Origin: Eonycteris spelaea
Taxonomy: Eukaryota > Chordata > Mammalia > Chiroptera > Pteropodidae
Length of the DNA stretch: 64,000 bases
Direction: 5' to 3'
Assembly: GCA_003508835.1 (NCBI GenBank)
Contig: PUFA01000171.1
Coordinates: 3,390,001-3,454,000, forward strand
Shown here: positions 46,602 through 56,429 of the stretch, in pieces
How the letters are laid out: the number at the start of each line of letters is the position of its first letter
How positions within the stretch are numbered: the stretch's first letter is position 1
Notes under the pieces: model-generated
The model's database searches: none
What the model saw: the letters and a program-made list of their open reading frames with translations, nothing else
What the model was told of the DNA's origin: nothing
Position numbers and translations under genes: made by a program

Positions 46602-47049
46602 AGCAAAAGAACTGACTTTTTTTCAGAGAAAATATTCAAATGGCCAAGTATGTGAAAAGGTGCTCAGCATCAGTAATCATCAGGAAAACGCAAATCCAAG
46701 TCGCAATGACATATCACCTCACATCTGTTAAAATGGCTATCATCCAAAAGACAAGCAAAAACGAATGTTGGCCAGGATGTGGAGGAAAGGAAATCCTCAT
46801 GCACTGTTAGTGGGATTATAAAGTGGCACAACCACTATAGAAAACAGTATGGAGGTTCCTCAAAAAATTAGACATAGAGCTACCACATGATCCCAAAAGT
46901 CTACTTCTGGGTATTTATCTGAAGGAAACAAAGTCACTATCTTGAAAAGATATCTGCCCCCATGTTCATTGCAGATTACTTATATTAGTTAAGACATGGA
47001 AACAACCTAAGTGTCTATCAGTGAATGAATGGATAAGGAAGATGTGGTG

Positions 47050-47052
47050 CGC

Positions 47053-47093
<41 letters not shown>
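47050..47093 (+). repeat. (CA)n microsatellite inside L1
   Basis: About 20 CA units with a CG interruption near the start (gcgcacacgcac...). It sits at the position in L1 where the source sequence has a short 'tatacacaca' seed before 'gaatactactcagcc'. Confidence 0.97.
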
Positions 47094-47094
<1 letters not shown>

Positions 47095-47597
47095 GAATAC
47101 TACTCAGCCATAAAAAAAAGGAAATCGTCATTTTTGATAATATAGACAGATGTTGAGGGCAGTACATTAAGTGAAGTAAGTCAGACAAAGACAAATACTA
47201 TATGATCTTACTTACACATGGAATCTAAAAAACAAGAAAAAACAAGGTCATTGATAACAGAGAACAGATCAGAGGTTGCCAGAGACTGAGGGGGAACAAA
47301 GTGGGTGAAGGGGGTGCAAAGGTACAGACTTTCAGCTATAAGTAAGTCTGGGGTGTGGTGCACAGCATGGTGACTACAGGTAATGATACTGTGTACTACA
47401 TTTGAGAAATGCTAAGAGAATAGATCTTAAAAGATCTCATCACAAGAAAAAACATTTAAGTTTGTGTGATATGGATGTTAACTAAACTTATTTTAGTGAT
47501 CATTTCATGACATACACATTTATCAAATCATTATGTTGTACACCTAAAACTAATACAATGCTATATGTCAATTATATCTCAGTTTTTTAAAATACTA

Positions 47598-50299
47598 GAT
47601 TTTAACCCAGGAATTATTTTATGGCAGATGGGGAATTAATTACAAACCAGTATGTATATACATACATACATACACACACACTATTTTTCTTATTGTTATC
47701 CTTCCAGTATCTTTCTGGATCATTTAGCTAATTTGGGAGAAAGGCTAGTTTATCTTTTACGACACTATCTCAAATTTATATAGCACATTTCTTCCAAGAA
47801 GTCAAAGGATTTTGCTCAAAACTTCTCATTGGTTTTGATTGAAGCCCCTGGATCTAGGCAAAAAGCTGATTCCATTACCCCATTTTTCATGAGAAATCAT
47901 TTTGCTTTCTCTTGGTATTTGATGAGAGAAGCAGCTCTTTGATTTTGGGATCTTTTTAAAACTGACTTTGTTCTTTTTAATCCCGACTGCTCCAGGCATC
48001 ATTAGCTCCTTTTAATAGAAGTTTCAATTTCTTTTTATCCCTTTGAGTATGGGTTCCAATATCCTCAAAGCAGCACCTTTTAATTGGCCTGGAAAAGGTC
48101 ACCCTTCTAAGAAGAGGAAACCATATCACACATTTTACTAAGTCCATGTGGGTCTTTGAGATCAGAAAGGGATAGTTGCAGGGGGTGGATTCATCCTACT
48201 GCAAATGTTTAGGTGGTATGTGATTTCATTTTCAACATAATTATTTTGTAATTACATGTTCTCAGTCTTATCCAACACATTCTTTGCTATAATTAGTTGG
48301 TCTCTTTAAAATTTGCTTGGCTTTAAGATTTTTTAGCCAATGGCTGAGGGGCAGTGTTCTTTTTGACAGTGGTTTCCTTTTATGTAAAAATTTTTAGTGA
48401 CACTGTCCTGTACAGACTCTCCAGTCATGTGTTTTTTGGGAAATGATACAAGAACATCTAATGTATTCTCTTACCTTGATGCATTCCCTGCAACACACAC
48501 GTTGCCTTGTGTATTCTAGCAATTATTTCTACAGAGAAGTCTAAGGTATTATCAAATCTTACATGCACACGGACACTGTTTTTAATCAAAGAAATCTTTT
48601 TGAGGGAAACCTACTCTATTAGTCTATTACTTCACTTTCTTCTAGTGTTACAAAACTAACCTCGATCTGGAGTGGGTACCTAAAATCCTGCAGTGGACGA
48701 GGGAAGTAGTAAACCTTTCAAGGCAATCTGTAAGAATTCATAGAAACTTGACTCCATCAAGGCAGCAGTATGCTGGAGGGTAGGGTTGGGGGTGGAGAGC
48801 TGCTAAGAAAACCATTCCTAGTCTTTGCAGGGCTAGCCATCCACTTCAAAGAATCACTGGCAAAAAGAAATACTCTATAATATTTCATCTTTTATTTTTA
48901 AGACACTTTTAATAAGCTCCAATATATGGTACACCTCAGAGTCATTACTCAAACACTTAGAAAAGTTAAACACTGTTATTTCTACACAATTCACGTCTGA
49001 TAAATAGATCTTGGATAAGTATTACTGTTAAAAATGGCATAGTAAAAGACGCTACAATACACCGAATGAAAAATCGAAGTCCACAGCTTTCTTTTTTCCT
49101 ATAGTATTGAGGAAAAATAAATTGATGAGTTGATTTCTTTACAAACTTTCCAGAATCATGTTCCTTGGTTTCCCCTTCTTTTGAAGAATTGGGTGAAATC
49201 CTAAGTTTAGCACATCTAATAGAAGTAGGCCATTAAGAGCAAGGTAAGCAGGTGTCATCTCGTTTTCTGTGAAGTACTGTGTTCTGTGTTAGATGTCAGC
49301 TGTCTGCAAACAGTGCAGACAATTTGAAACACAATCAAGGAAGAGGGACCTTAATTCTAGATTATGACACAGGGATAACAGGTGAAGGAATTAGAGACTA
49401 ATCTGAAAAGGAAAAGACCTGGAAGGGCAATGTTAACTGTCCTCAAAAGGTTGGAAGGCAGGGGTCCAAGTGGAGGCTGGTTCACCTTTTAGGGGACTGC
49501 TTTATACACGAGAAAAGAAGCGAACTGCATGGATTTTCAGATCCCTTCTACCCTGAAGTTCTACGAAAATGCCTACCTTAGGGAGAAATAATTTGAAGCC
49601 ACAACATTTAGTACACGCAAATCATTCAAATATAATGATTTGAAGATCTAGGGCTGTGGGGCTTATCTTGTATGTCTTTGTGCGGGTTTTCCTAGTACAA
49701 AGCTAAGAAAAGAGTTACTTTATTTCATTAGAAGAGGCTGTATGTTAAACCAGTCTAGCTCACTTAGACAAAAACAAAACAAAACAAATAGAAAACCGAA
49801 GTCCTTTAAAGGATGCTCCACCAAGACTGTTTATCTATAGTCATTTATTTAAATAGGCGCTTTTGAAATTTCTGTGTGGGTTGCACTGGGTGGATAGATA
49901 CAGCCCAGTTGGAATGTGGAGAACTCCACTTCACCCAAGGAACCTTTCTTTGGTGACTCTCCCTTCATGGCCCCCATCAGCAGTAGAGACATTAAATGAG
50001 GTCTGAGTCATAGGAGGCATCCTCTGGGGCTGTTCAGAGGCAGCGCGTCAAATTCCAGGCTAACTAGTAACCTGTGGGGAGGGGCTGGAGAGAGAGACGG
50101 CAGAAAGGAAGGTGCTTCTTCACAACTGCCTCTTTTCTGGTGCTGCTATTTGAAAAGTCTGCCATAAAGAGAAGTAGCCAAGCTCGTCTTAATTGACTTT
50201 TACTCTGTGGTTGCTGTCAACATGATGTTATGGAAAGAACTTCATATTATTCAGTTTAGGCAAAAGACTTGTAAAAGAGATAGAGATAGAATGGTGCTA
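47598..50299. other. unassigned non-coding stretch, repeat-poor
   Basis: A short TA/CA tract lies at about 47,651-47,681. Otherwise 2.7 kb without a repeat or exon I can recognise, and with no open frame longer than 60 codons. Confidence 0.5.
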
Positions 50300-50485
50300 A
50301 ATACACATACAGACTTTGGAGTCAAAGAGCCAGGGTTCACGTTCTGACTTTCGAATTTCTACCAGTATGAACTTGAGCAAGTAAGTTACTTAACCTCTCT
50401 GGGCCTATGTTTAGTCAACTATAAAATGGGCCTAGGAAGACTTGCTGGCTCATAGTGAGTGCTAGATAAATGCCAGCTTCTGTTA
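50300..50485 (+). repeat. MIR SINE, full length
   Basis: Very clear MIR: 'tttggagtcaaagagccagggttcacgttctgac', 'ttgagcaagtaagttacttaacctctctgggcc', 'ctataaaatgggcc', and the tail 'gctcatagtgagtgctagataaatg'. Confidence 0.93.
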
Positions 50486-50649
50486 TTTTCGTGGAAACAG
50501 AAAACAGTCCCACTGGACCTTGCTTCTTCAGTCCTGTCCAAGACACAAAAGGAACAAAAGTGGCATTGAGGTAAGGATCTAGGTCACATCAAACTTGTTG
50601 CTCTGCCGATGGAAAAAGAACATGACTCCAGACTGGGTCATGTTGAAAA

Positions 50650-50945
50650 TGAAAGTGAATCCTATATAACTTTTAAAGGAGATAAAACTGTATGTCCTGA
50701 TATACAAAGATGACCAAAATCCAGCAATGAAAAAGCATGTTATAAGACAGTATGTTCACCTTAGGAAAAAAAACGATGATTATTAATTTAAATGATGATA
50801 ATACGTTAGTATATCTAAAAAATCTGGGATAATGGATAATGATTTGGGGGCAATTGGGATTGCATGGGACACTCACTCTACATCTGTATTTCTGTAATAT
50901 TTGAATTTTATAATGAATATTATTAACTTTTTATTTAGGAAAATC
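50650..50945 (+). repeat. probable L1M/HAL1 3' end
   Basis: The end 'tctgtatttctgtaatatttgaattttataatgaatattattaactttt' matches the old L1M/HAL1 terminus. The upstream part is diverged. Confidence 0.6.
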
Positions 50946-51139
50946 AATGTTTAAAAAGAACAAGCATATTATCCTGTTACAGATTTTAAAATTTACTGTA
51001 TACTGATCACTTTAGGGTATTAGTAATGATGATAGATAAGCTGGTGCAGGAAATGTTTCCTTATTCTCCTTTCAAAATGATAACACATATCAAATTTCAG
51101 AAGCTCTTTCATCGTACAAATCCTCCCATGAACCTGTCA

Positions 51140-51360
51140 AAGATGGTGTTAGTGGTTAGGACTTTGAACTGTGCAGCCTTACATCCTGGTTTGATCCTGG
51201 CTCCACTTCTTACTAACTAGGACTTTAGGCAAGTTTCTTAATCTCTGTGCCTCAGTTAATTTATCTGTTGAATGGGGCTAATATTAGTACTCAGGGGGTG
51301 TTGAGAGGATGAATTGAGGTACTACATGTAATGATGCTTAGAACACTAAATAAAACGTTT
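51140..51360 (+). repeat. MIR SINE, full length
   Basis: 'ggtgttagtggttaggactttgaactgtgcagcc', 'tggtttgatcctggctccacttcttac', 'ggcaagtttcttaatctctgtgcctcagttaatttatctgttgaatggggctaata', and the tail 'tgatgcttagaacactaaataaaa'. It is followed immediately by the LTR at 51,364. Confidence 0.93.
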
Positions 51361-51363
51361 AAC

Positions 51364-51868
51364 TGTAATGCCCTGGTGTGGAACTCCACGAGCCAAGAAG
51401 GAAACTGACACCGATGCAAGCGCAAGAGGGAGTTTACTGACAAACTCGAGTGTGGACCCCACTCATTCACTGACAGCAGTGGTTGAGAGGAGCCCCGACC
51501 GAGGGGCTGGGACTTATTTTAAAGGGCAAAACCGCAAGCCTTGGGGAGATGCCTTGGCGTTACCTGATTGGGGGGTTAGGTTGACCTTTAAGGGATTGGG
51601 TGGTAGGTTGTTGGGTCCGCGTGCAAAAGGGGTCGTGCGCAGTGGGGCTGTGTATAGAGGGGGCCGTGTGCAGTGGGGCAATATGCCAAGAGGGGCTGCG
51701 TGCAGAAAGGGCCTAGTGCAGAAGGTGCCGGATGCAGTAATCAGGATGTGTGCAGGAGGAAATAAGGGTGGGGGTGCCTTAAGGGCCCACCGATTAGCTG
51801 GCTTGGCTGGTTTGGCCAGGTGGTAAGGCATTGTTCTTGACCACTGGCCTTGGGGAATTTTTCTTACA
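51364..51868 (-). mobile_element. ERV solo LTR with internal tandem array
   Basis: A 505-bp element with TGTAA...TTACA ends, read here from the minus strand. There it has a CCAAT-type 'caatcaggtaacg' near 51,572-51,560, a 'tttaaaataag' TATA-like block at about 51,522, and an 'agtaaac' variant poly(A) signal at about 51,443. The middle (51,614-51,742) is an array of about eight imperfect 16-bp units with G-rich starts and a 'gtgcag' core. It is more CpG-rich than its surroundings, so fairly young. No internal viral genes flank it and no clear target duplication is visible (gtttaac against attcatc), so one edge may be altered. The 152-codon frame over it is not a gene. The family is unknown to me. 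Confidence 0.75.
51614..51742 (+). repeat. tandem array, about eight 16-bp units, inside LTR
   Basis: Units such as 'ggccgtgtgcagtgg', 'gggctgcgtgcagaaag' and 'ggcctagtgcagaagg' recur about every 15-17 bp. Such arrays in LTR U3 regions often hold repeated factor-binding sites. Position relative to the TATA-like block on the minus strand puts it in U3. Confidence 0.8.
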
Positions 51869-52029
51869 ATTCATCTCGAGATCACTCAGAAAAATGGAAT
51901 CATTCCAGTCTTTCATTAACCATCATTATTTTAATCTTCATTTAGGGAAAACTATGGATATGGATACATTTATCTTAAAACAAAACCAAAAACCCCCAGA
52001 ATCCTGACATTCATTCTTATTGCGGACTC

Positions 52030-52560
52030 TCTAAGGCCAGAGTTTATCACTTAATTCACAGGTTGTTGTGGTTCCTTCCTAGTCAGGCTCCTTGCCCCTG
52101 ACACCTCATGCTCCATCCTTTCTTGTCTGGCACTACTGGATTCAGCTCATCTGAGGTTTCCCTTTATCTCTTACAGCTTGGCTAAATGGCTTCAGAGGTT
52201 TCCCATCATCGAGTTTAAACTTGAAGCATTTTCTTTTGTTCCTTCACACACTGGCCTCATCCTACCTTTCTTACATGTGACACTGTATTTTAAACACAAA
52301 CCCTTTGCTTCAGCCACACTGGTCCACACTGTTCCCAAGTCTTGAGCAGCCCCCCAAATCTGAGCCTTTGCCTCAGATGACTGCCCACACCCCCACCCCG
52401 CCTCCTTAATCCCATCATCTCAAGATCCCAATGAGTAGTACTATATTCAAGAAAGCTGCCTGACCTCTCAAATCTATGTTACCTCTTTTTGGAATTCCTA
52501 GAGCATCTAACATCCTCACCCAAGCTCTCATCTGAGATTCAATTATAGTCACTGAGCATT
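52030..52560 (+). repeat. L2 LINE 3' fragment
   Basis: 'ttgtggttccttcctagtcaggctccttgcccctgacacctcatgctccatcc', 'cactggcctcatcctacctttcttacatgtgacac', 'tgcttcagccacactggtcc', 'ctgagcctttgcctcagatgactgcccac', 'agaaagctgcctgacctctcaaatctatg': L2 3' order, diverged. Confidence 0.88.
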
Positions 52561-52700
52561 TAGTGATATAGTCAACAAGCATTTATTGATTGGGTTTTGG
52601 AATTCAGAGGTGAAGAAGACAAAGTCCCTGTCCTCATTAAGCCTATGTTTTATTAGAGGTGATAGAAAGTAAACCACTAATTACTTGGCCATGGCTGGTC
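52561..52700 (-). repeat. L2 3'-end fragment (antisense)
   Basis: 'caacaagcatttattgattggg', then 'gaggtgaagaagacaaagtccctgtcctcattaagcctatgttttattagaggtgatagaaagtaaa' is antisense L2 terminus, back to back with a forward L2. Confidence 0.82.
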
Positions 52701-55700
52701 CTGTGCTTGGTCAGAGGCACATTACAAGTCCCAGTGGTGGTCCAAAGACAGAAACAATCACAAAGTAATGAATCAATGTCAAGGGCATGAAGTGGTGGCT
52801 TATTTTCCTTCTTCCAAACAAATTGCCCTTCCTCTGGCTGATCAAAAACATGGAGCTGGATCTGAAATATTTTAAGATCCTGTCCTACTTAAACTCGCAT
52901 AATGACAGGCTCTGACCAGTTTCTCTTCTCAGCACCAGCCTCTCCCTGGTGTATATTTCCTCCTTCCTTTCTACTTCGTTCACCTCTATATGCCAGTTTA
53001 TTTGTTAAAAACCAACTGGTTAGGTACAATAATCTAATTCGGCATTTGGCTTGAGGCCAGTACATTGAGGGCATTCAATACATAATGGTGCCTGGTGTGC
53101 CTTCCCCAGAGCCTGGCTGCATATGTCTAAGATGAAGCTGGGATCCTAGGAGGCAATCTCAAGAGAGTAGGTGAGGCGTGGTGGAGCTCTGGAGACCACA
53201 GAGGCAAATTTGCTCTGACTGCCTGACTCAGAGATTACATACACCTGTGATGGGCTTGCTGCAGTGAAGCCTATGATATGCAAATGTTACTCTCCTGAGT
53301 CGGTTAGGGTGTGACCTTCTTACTGACATGATTTTCCAGATTCAATCTGGGTAAAAGTACAAAAAGGCTTCCTCCTTGTGGGCACAAAGGCCTGTGTTTA
53401 CTTGCCTTCATTAAGGAAATTCTCCTTCCAGTGAGTGGGTGGTTCTGCGACAGGTGAGGCAGGAGTCTTGGATTGTAAGAGCAAAGAGAAGACAGGGAAT
53501 CCTTAAGATACAATTTCATAGACAGTATGTGGTCCACCTATTCATCAGTCCATCCATTTATCTTATCTAACTACCATGTGACATAGGCAGTGAGGCTACA
53601 AAGGTGAATATTATAGGACCTGGCTCATGGGAGAACTCAGCAAATATTTACTAAATTAATGATTCAAGTTTGTGCATTAGCTTTACTTTGATTATCACTT
53701 CCTACTGGAGGACATTTTGTACTTTCTTATGACAGATATTATCTAGCATAGTTCAGCCCACAGAGGTAGCACAGCCCACAGAAAAAGAATATTCGAGCAT
53801 ATTTCCTACATTCTTTGACTTAGATCACAAATTTCCTCATTTTCAACCTTCTTTCCTGCTTCTTCCAAGTCTACATTTATGTATCCACTGTTTGGTTTCT
53901 CCTGGCTTCTGAATGATAATAAAATACAGATTGCTTTCGGGCAACACCGGCAGCTTCAATTTAGCCTCTAGCTCTCTCTTCTAACTGGTTGTCAGACAGC
54001 AAGGGGCTGGAGAGAAGTCAAGGGAGTTGGCTCCCAGTTCTTGCTAGATCACCTAGCTTTGGGGCAATCTGGCTTGCTCAGCTGCATCTCCCATTCTCCC
54101 TCTGTAAATGGCAATGATGCCAACTGGCCAGAGATAGAGCAAGGGCTGATGAGCTCATAGCTGGAAAGGATGATTGTATCCAAGAACAAAGCAATATTAT
54201 GAGGCGAAATTCTGATTTTATGGTCCATCAATACCAAGCCTCATACTGTTTCTGGCTTTTCTGCTTCTGTGATTTTGGCACATTACTTCCAAGAAGGAGG
54301 GCTGAATAATTAGCATGACTTCTCTGCTCAAGCATAGACTCCCATATATAGAGTGCATTTGGCACAAATAAGAACACCCGGTTGTAGCTGGCTGCTAATC
54401 AAACACAGCCAGCAGGTGAGTATGAAGAACACCTGGTTTGAAGAAGCGCTTCTGAGGCAGGAGAGCATTTTGAAAGTGTCACTCAAAGCTAGATTCAATT
54501 AAACCACAAGTTTGAAAAGAAATCATGTTACAAAAATGAGAAACTGATCTTTATGCCTAAGGATGCAGAAACTTTGCAGATTACGGCTACCAAAAAAGAA
54601 GAAAAAAACCACACATGCACGCACGCGTGCGCACACACACACACACGCCATAGAATTTTTTTTTCCCCTTACAAGATTTACAAAAAAAAATTCTTTGAGG
54701 ATAAACTGTGGAGGTCCCTTGGGATGGAAACTCCCCTTTATATTTGTTTGTAATAATCCAGCAGCTGACATATATGTTAGTATTGTAATCAAAAGACCAG
54801 GTAAAATCCAAAACAAACACTATGCTCATAAGCAGCATGGAAAATGGCAAAAATCAATGAAAACTATGGATAATCATAACTGTTCTTCTATTTTAATTTT
54901 TCAAACATAAGAATGAAAAAGCAGATACTGTTTGTATTTAAAAAGAAATAAACTTGCCAGAAATAGGATGCTCTTAGAGAAAATGCTGTCGAACCTGAAA
55001 TCGGCCCCAGCATCTCTAGAAGATGCATTTAACACCCATTTTGTGCTTGTGCACCAAGCGAGCACTTTCAGTTGACCTAATGCAGGAAGCAGGAGTAATG
55101 AATGCTATGTCATTGCCTTCATATTTGTCACTTTCCCATCAGAAGCCCTCCTGCAGGAATACTGGCTAATAGGAAACACAGGCCAACGCCGCCTCCACTT
55201 ACGGATTTTGTAGCCTTCTCGAGTTTTGAGTCCCAAGCCTGGGGAGAATCAGAGCCAGGCAGCCGCCTTTGCTTAGCACCATATTTGAAGTGGGCTGGCA
55301 ACAAGACTGTTGCCGGAGAGGAGGGCAGCCCAGAGGGAAGAGGAAGAGGCTCTTACTCACCATCCACTCAGAGCTGGCACTGGTTATAAAAACAACAGAA
55401 CTCCCCCATGCAGGAGCACCTCCCAGCCACCTTGCCTCATCACCAATTTGCAGTAATGGGCTCTGCTATGGGCATAAAAGGGAAGGGTGCTGGGCACAGG
55501 GAAAAGGCCATCAGGTGGAAATCGAAAAGAGCTCCCAAGCACCCAGAGAAGCATTCATTTCAGGGAGTGAGGGGTGCTTTGTGTGGAGGGGTTCCTCAAC
55601 AAAATGCATATCCCTCAAGAGGAGGGACCATGGAATGAATTATACTGGATTTGTTAGGTACTCAGTAAATGACAACAGGCTTCTTCATTTAGAATGTCTC

Positions 55701-55714
55701 CCTAAACCCCTACA
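52701..55714. other. unassigned non-coding stretch with CA/CG tract
   Basis: An alternating purine-pyrimidine tract lies at 54,609-54,649. A weak L2-end-like piece lies at about 53,565-53,660. Frames of up to 156 codons (55,269-55,739, plus) have no recognisable features and the last one runs into L1. No exon is identified. Confidence 0.45.
54609..54649 (+). repeat. alternating CA/CG tract
   Basis: 'acacacatgcacgcacgcg' followed by 'tgcgcacacacacacacacgc': about 41 bp of nearly strict purine-pyrimidine alternation including several CG and GC steps, a composition that favours Z-DNA. Confidence 0.9.
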
Positions 55715-56296
55715 CACAATTGGTGAGAATGTAAATTGATATAGTCACTATGGAAAACAGTCTGGAGGTTCCTAAGAAAATTAAGAATGGAACTACCATA
55801 TGACCCAGCAATTCCTCTTCTGGGGAGCTATCTGAAAAACTTGAAGACACTTATTTGTAAAAATATATGTACCTCTATGTTCATTATAGCATTCTTTATA
55901 ATAGCCAAGGCATGGAAACAACCTAAGTATCCTTTGATGGATGATTGGATAAAGAAGAGATGATTGATTTTGAGAATATCATGCTAAGTGAAATAAGTCA
56001 GATGCGAAAGGACAAAACCATATGATTTCACTCATATGTAGACTTAAAACAAAAAGTAACAAACTAACAAAACAAACTAAAACAAACTAAAAGATTCAAA
56101 CAACAGAAGGTAGTTACTAGAGGGGATGAAGATGGGGTGGATGAATAGGGTAAAGGGGGTCAAACATATGGTGAAGGAAGGAAACTAGACTTTGGGTGGT
56201 AAACACACAATAGAATATGCAGATGTCATATTATAATATTGTATACCTGAAAATCATATAATGTTGTTAACCAATGTTGCCTCAATAAATTTAATT
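55715..56296 (+). mobile_element. L1 3' end, truncated
   Basis: 'ttggtgagaatgtaaattgatatagtcactatggaaaacagtctggaggttcc', 'ctaccatatgacccagcaattcctcttctgggg', 'aatagccaaggcatggaaacaacc', 'gctaagtgaaataagtcagatgcgaaagg', then a 3' UTR ending 'gtatacctgaaaatcatataatgttgttaaccaatgttgcctcaataaattt'. An internal (aaacaaacta)n slippage tract lies at about 56,047-56,093. Its tail is occupied by a 5S-derived element. Confidence 0.92.
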
Positions 56297-56420
56297 CCCG
56301 TCTGATCTCGGAAGCTAAGCAGGGTCGGGCCTGGTTAGTACTTGGATGGGAGACCACCTAGGAAGACCAGGTGTTGTAGGCATAAAAAAAATAATAATAA
56401 AAAATAATAATACATTAATT
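56297..56420 (+). mobile_element. 5S rRNA-derived retroposon, head-truncated
   Basis: 56,297-56,381 is 5S rRNA from about its 35th base to its end, followed by an A-rich tail (aaaaaaaataataataa... to about 56,411). Box A ('aagctaagcaggg') and box C ('tggatgggagacc') are intact. It shares with the copy at 4,723-4,870 the non-5S changes 'gaccacct' and 'gaagaccaggtg'. It lies at the end of an L1. An aatttaatt repeat, 56,288-56,296 and 56,421-56,429, is a possible 9-bp target duplication, though AT-rich and therefore weak. Either a separate insertion into the L1 tail or an L1-5S template-switch product. Confidence 0.88.
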
Positions 56421-56429
56421 AATTTAATT

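Larger units (their letters stand above)
45640..47597 (+). mobile_element. L1 LINE: ORF2 3' end plus 3' UTR, broken
   Basis: About 2 kb of 5'-truncated L1. Decayed ORF2 C-terminal sequence starts near 45,650: the short frame at 45,600-45,803 reads like the conserved post-RT segment with IKYVGINLTKEVKGL and [10 protein letters not shown]. Blocks follow such as 'ggaaacaacctaagtgtctatcag', 'atactactcagccataaa', and the 3' UTR 'cagaggttgccagagactgaggggg', ending 'atgttgtacacctaaaactaatacaatgctatatgtcaattatatctcag'. Stops and frameshifts make it inactive. A CA microsatellite (47,050-47,093) and a GATA/AATA tract (about 46,565-46,601) have grown inside it. Confidence 0.95.

Noticed and set aside
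51368..51826. 152-codon plus-strand frame (and 105 codons opposite)
   Set aside because: Both lie wholly in the solo LTR and are driven by its G-rich tandem array. They do not resemble a retroviral protein.
54523..54910. Cluster of 66-115 codon frames rich in Thr-His-Ala or Cys-Val
   Set aside because: They translate the CA/CG alternating repeat.
55269..55739. 156-codon plus-strand frame as a gene
   Set aside because: No recognisable motif, no start or splice context, and its end runs into an L1 fragment.
56297..56382. Functional 5S rRNA gene
   Set aside because: About 35 nt of the 5' end are missing and an A-rich tail replaces the T-run terminator, so it is a retroposon remnant.
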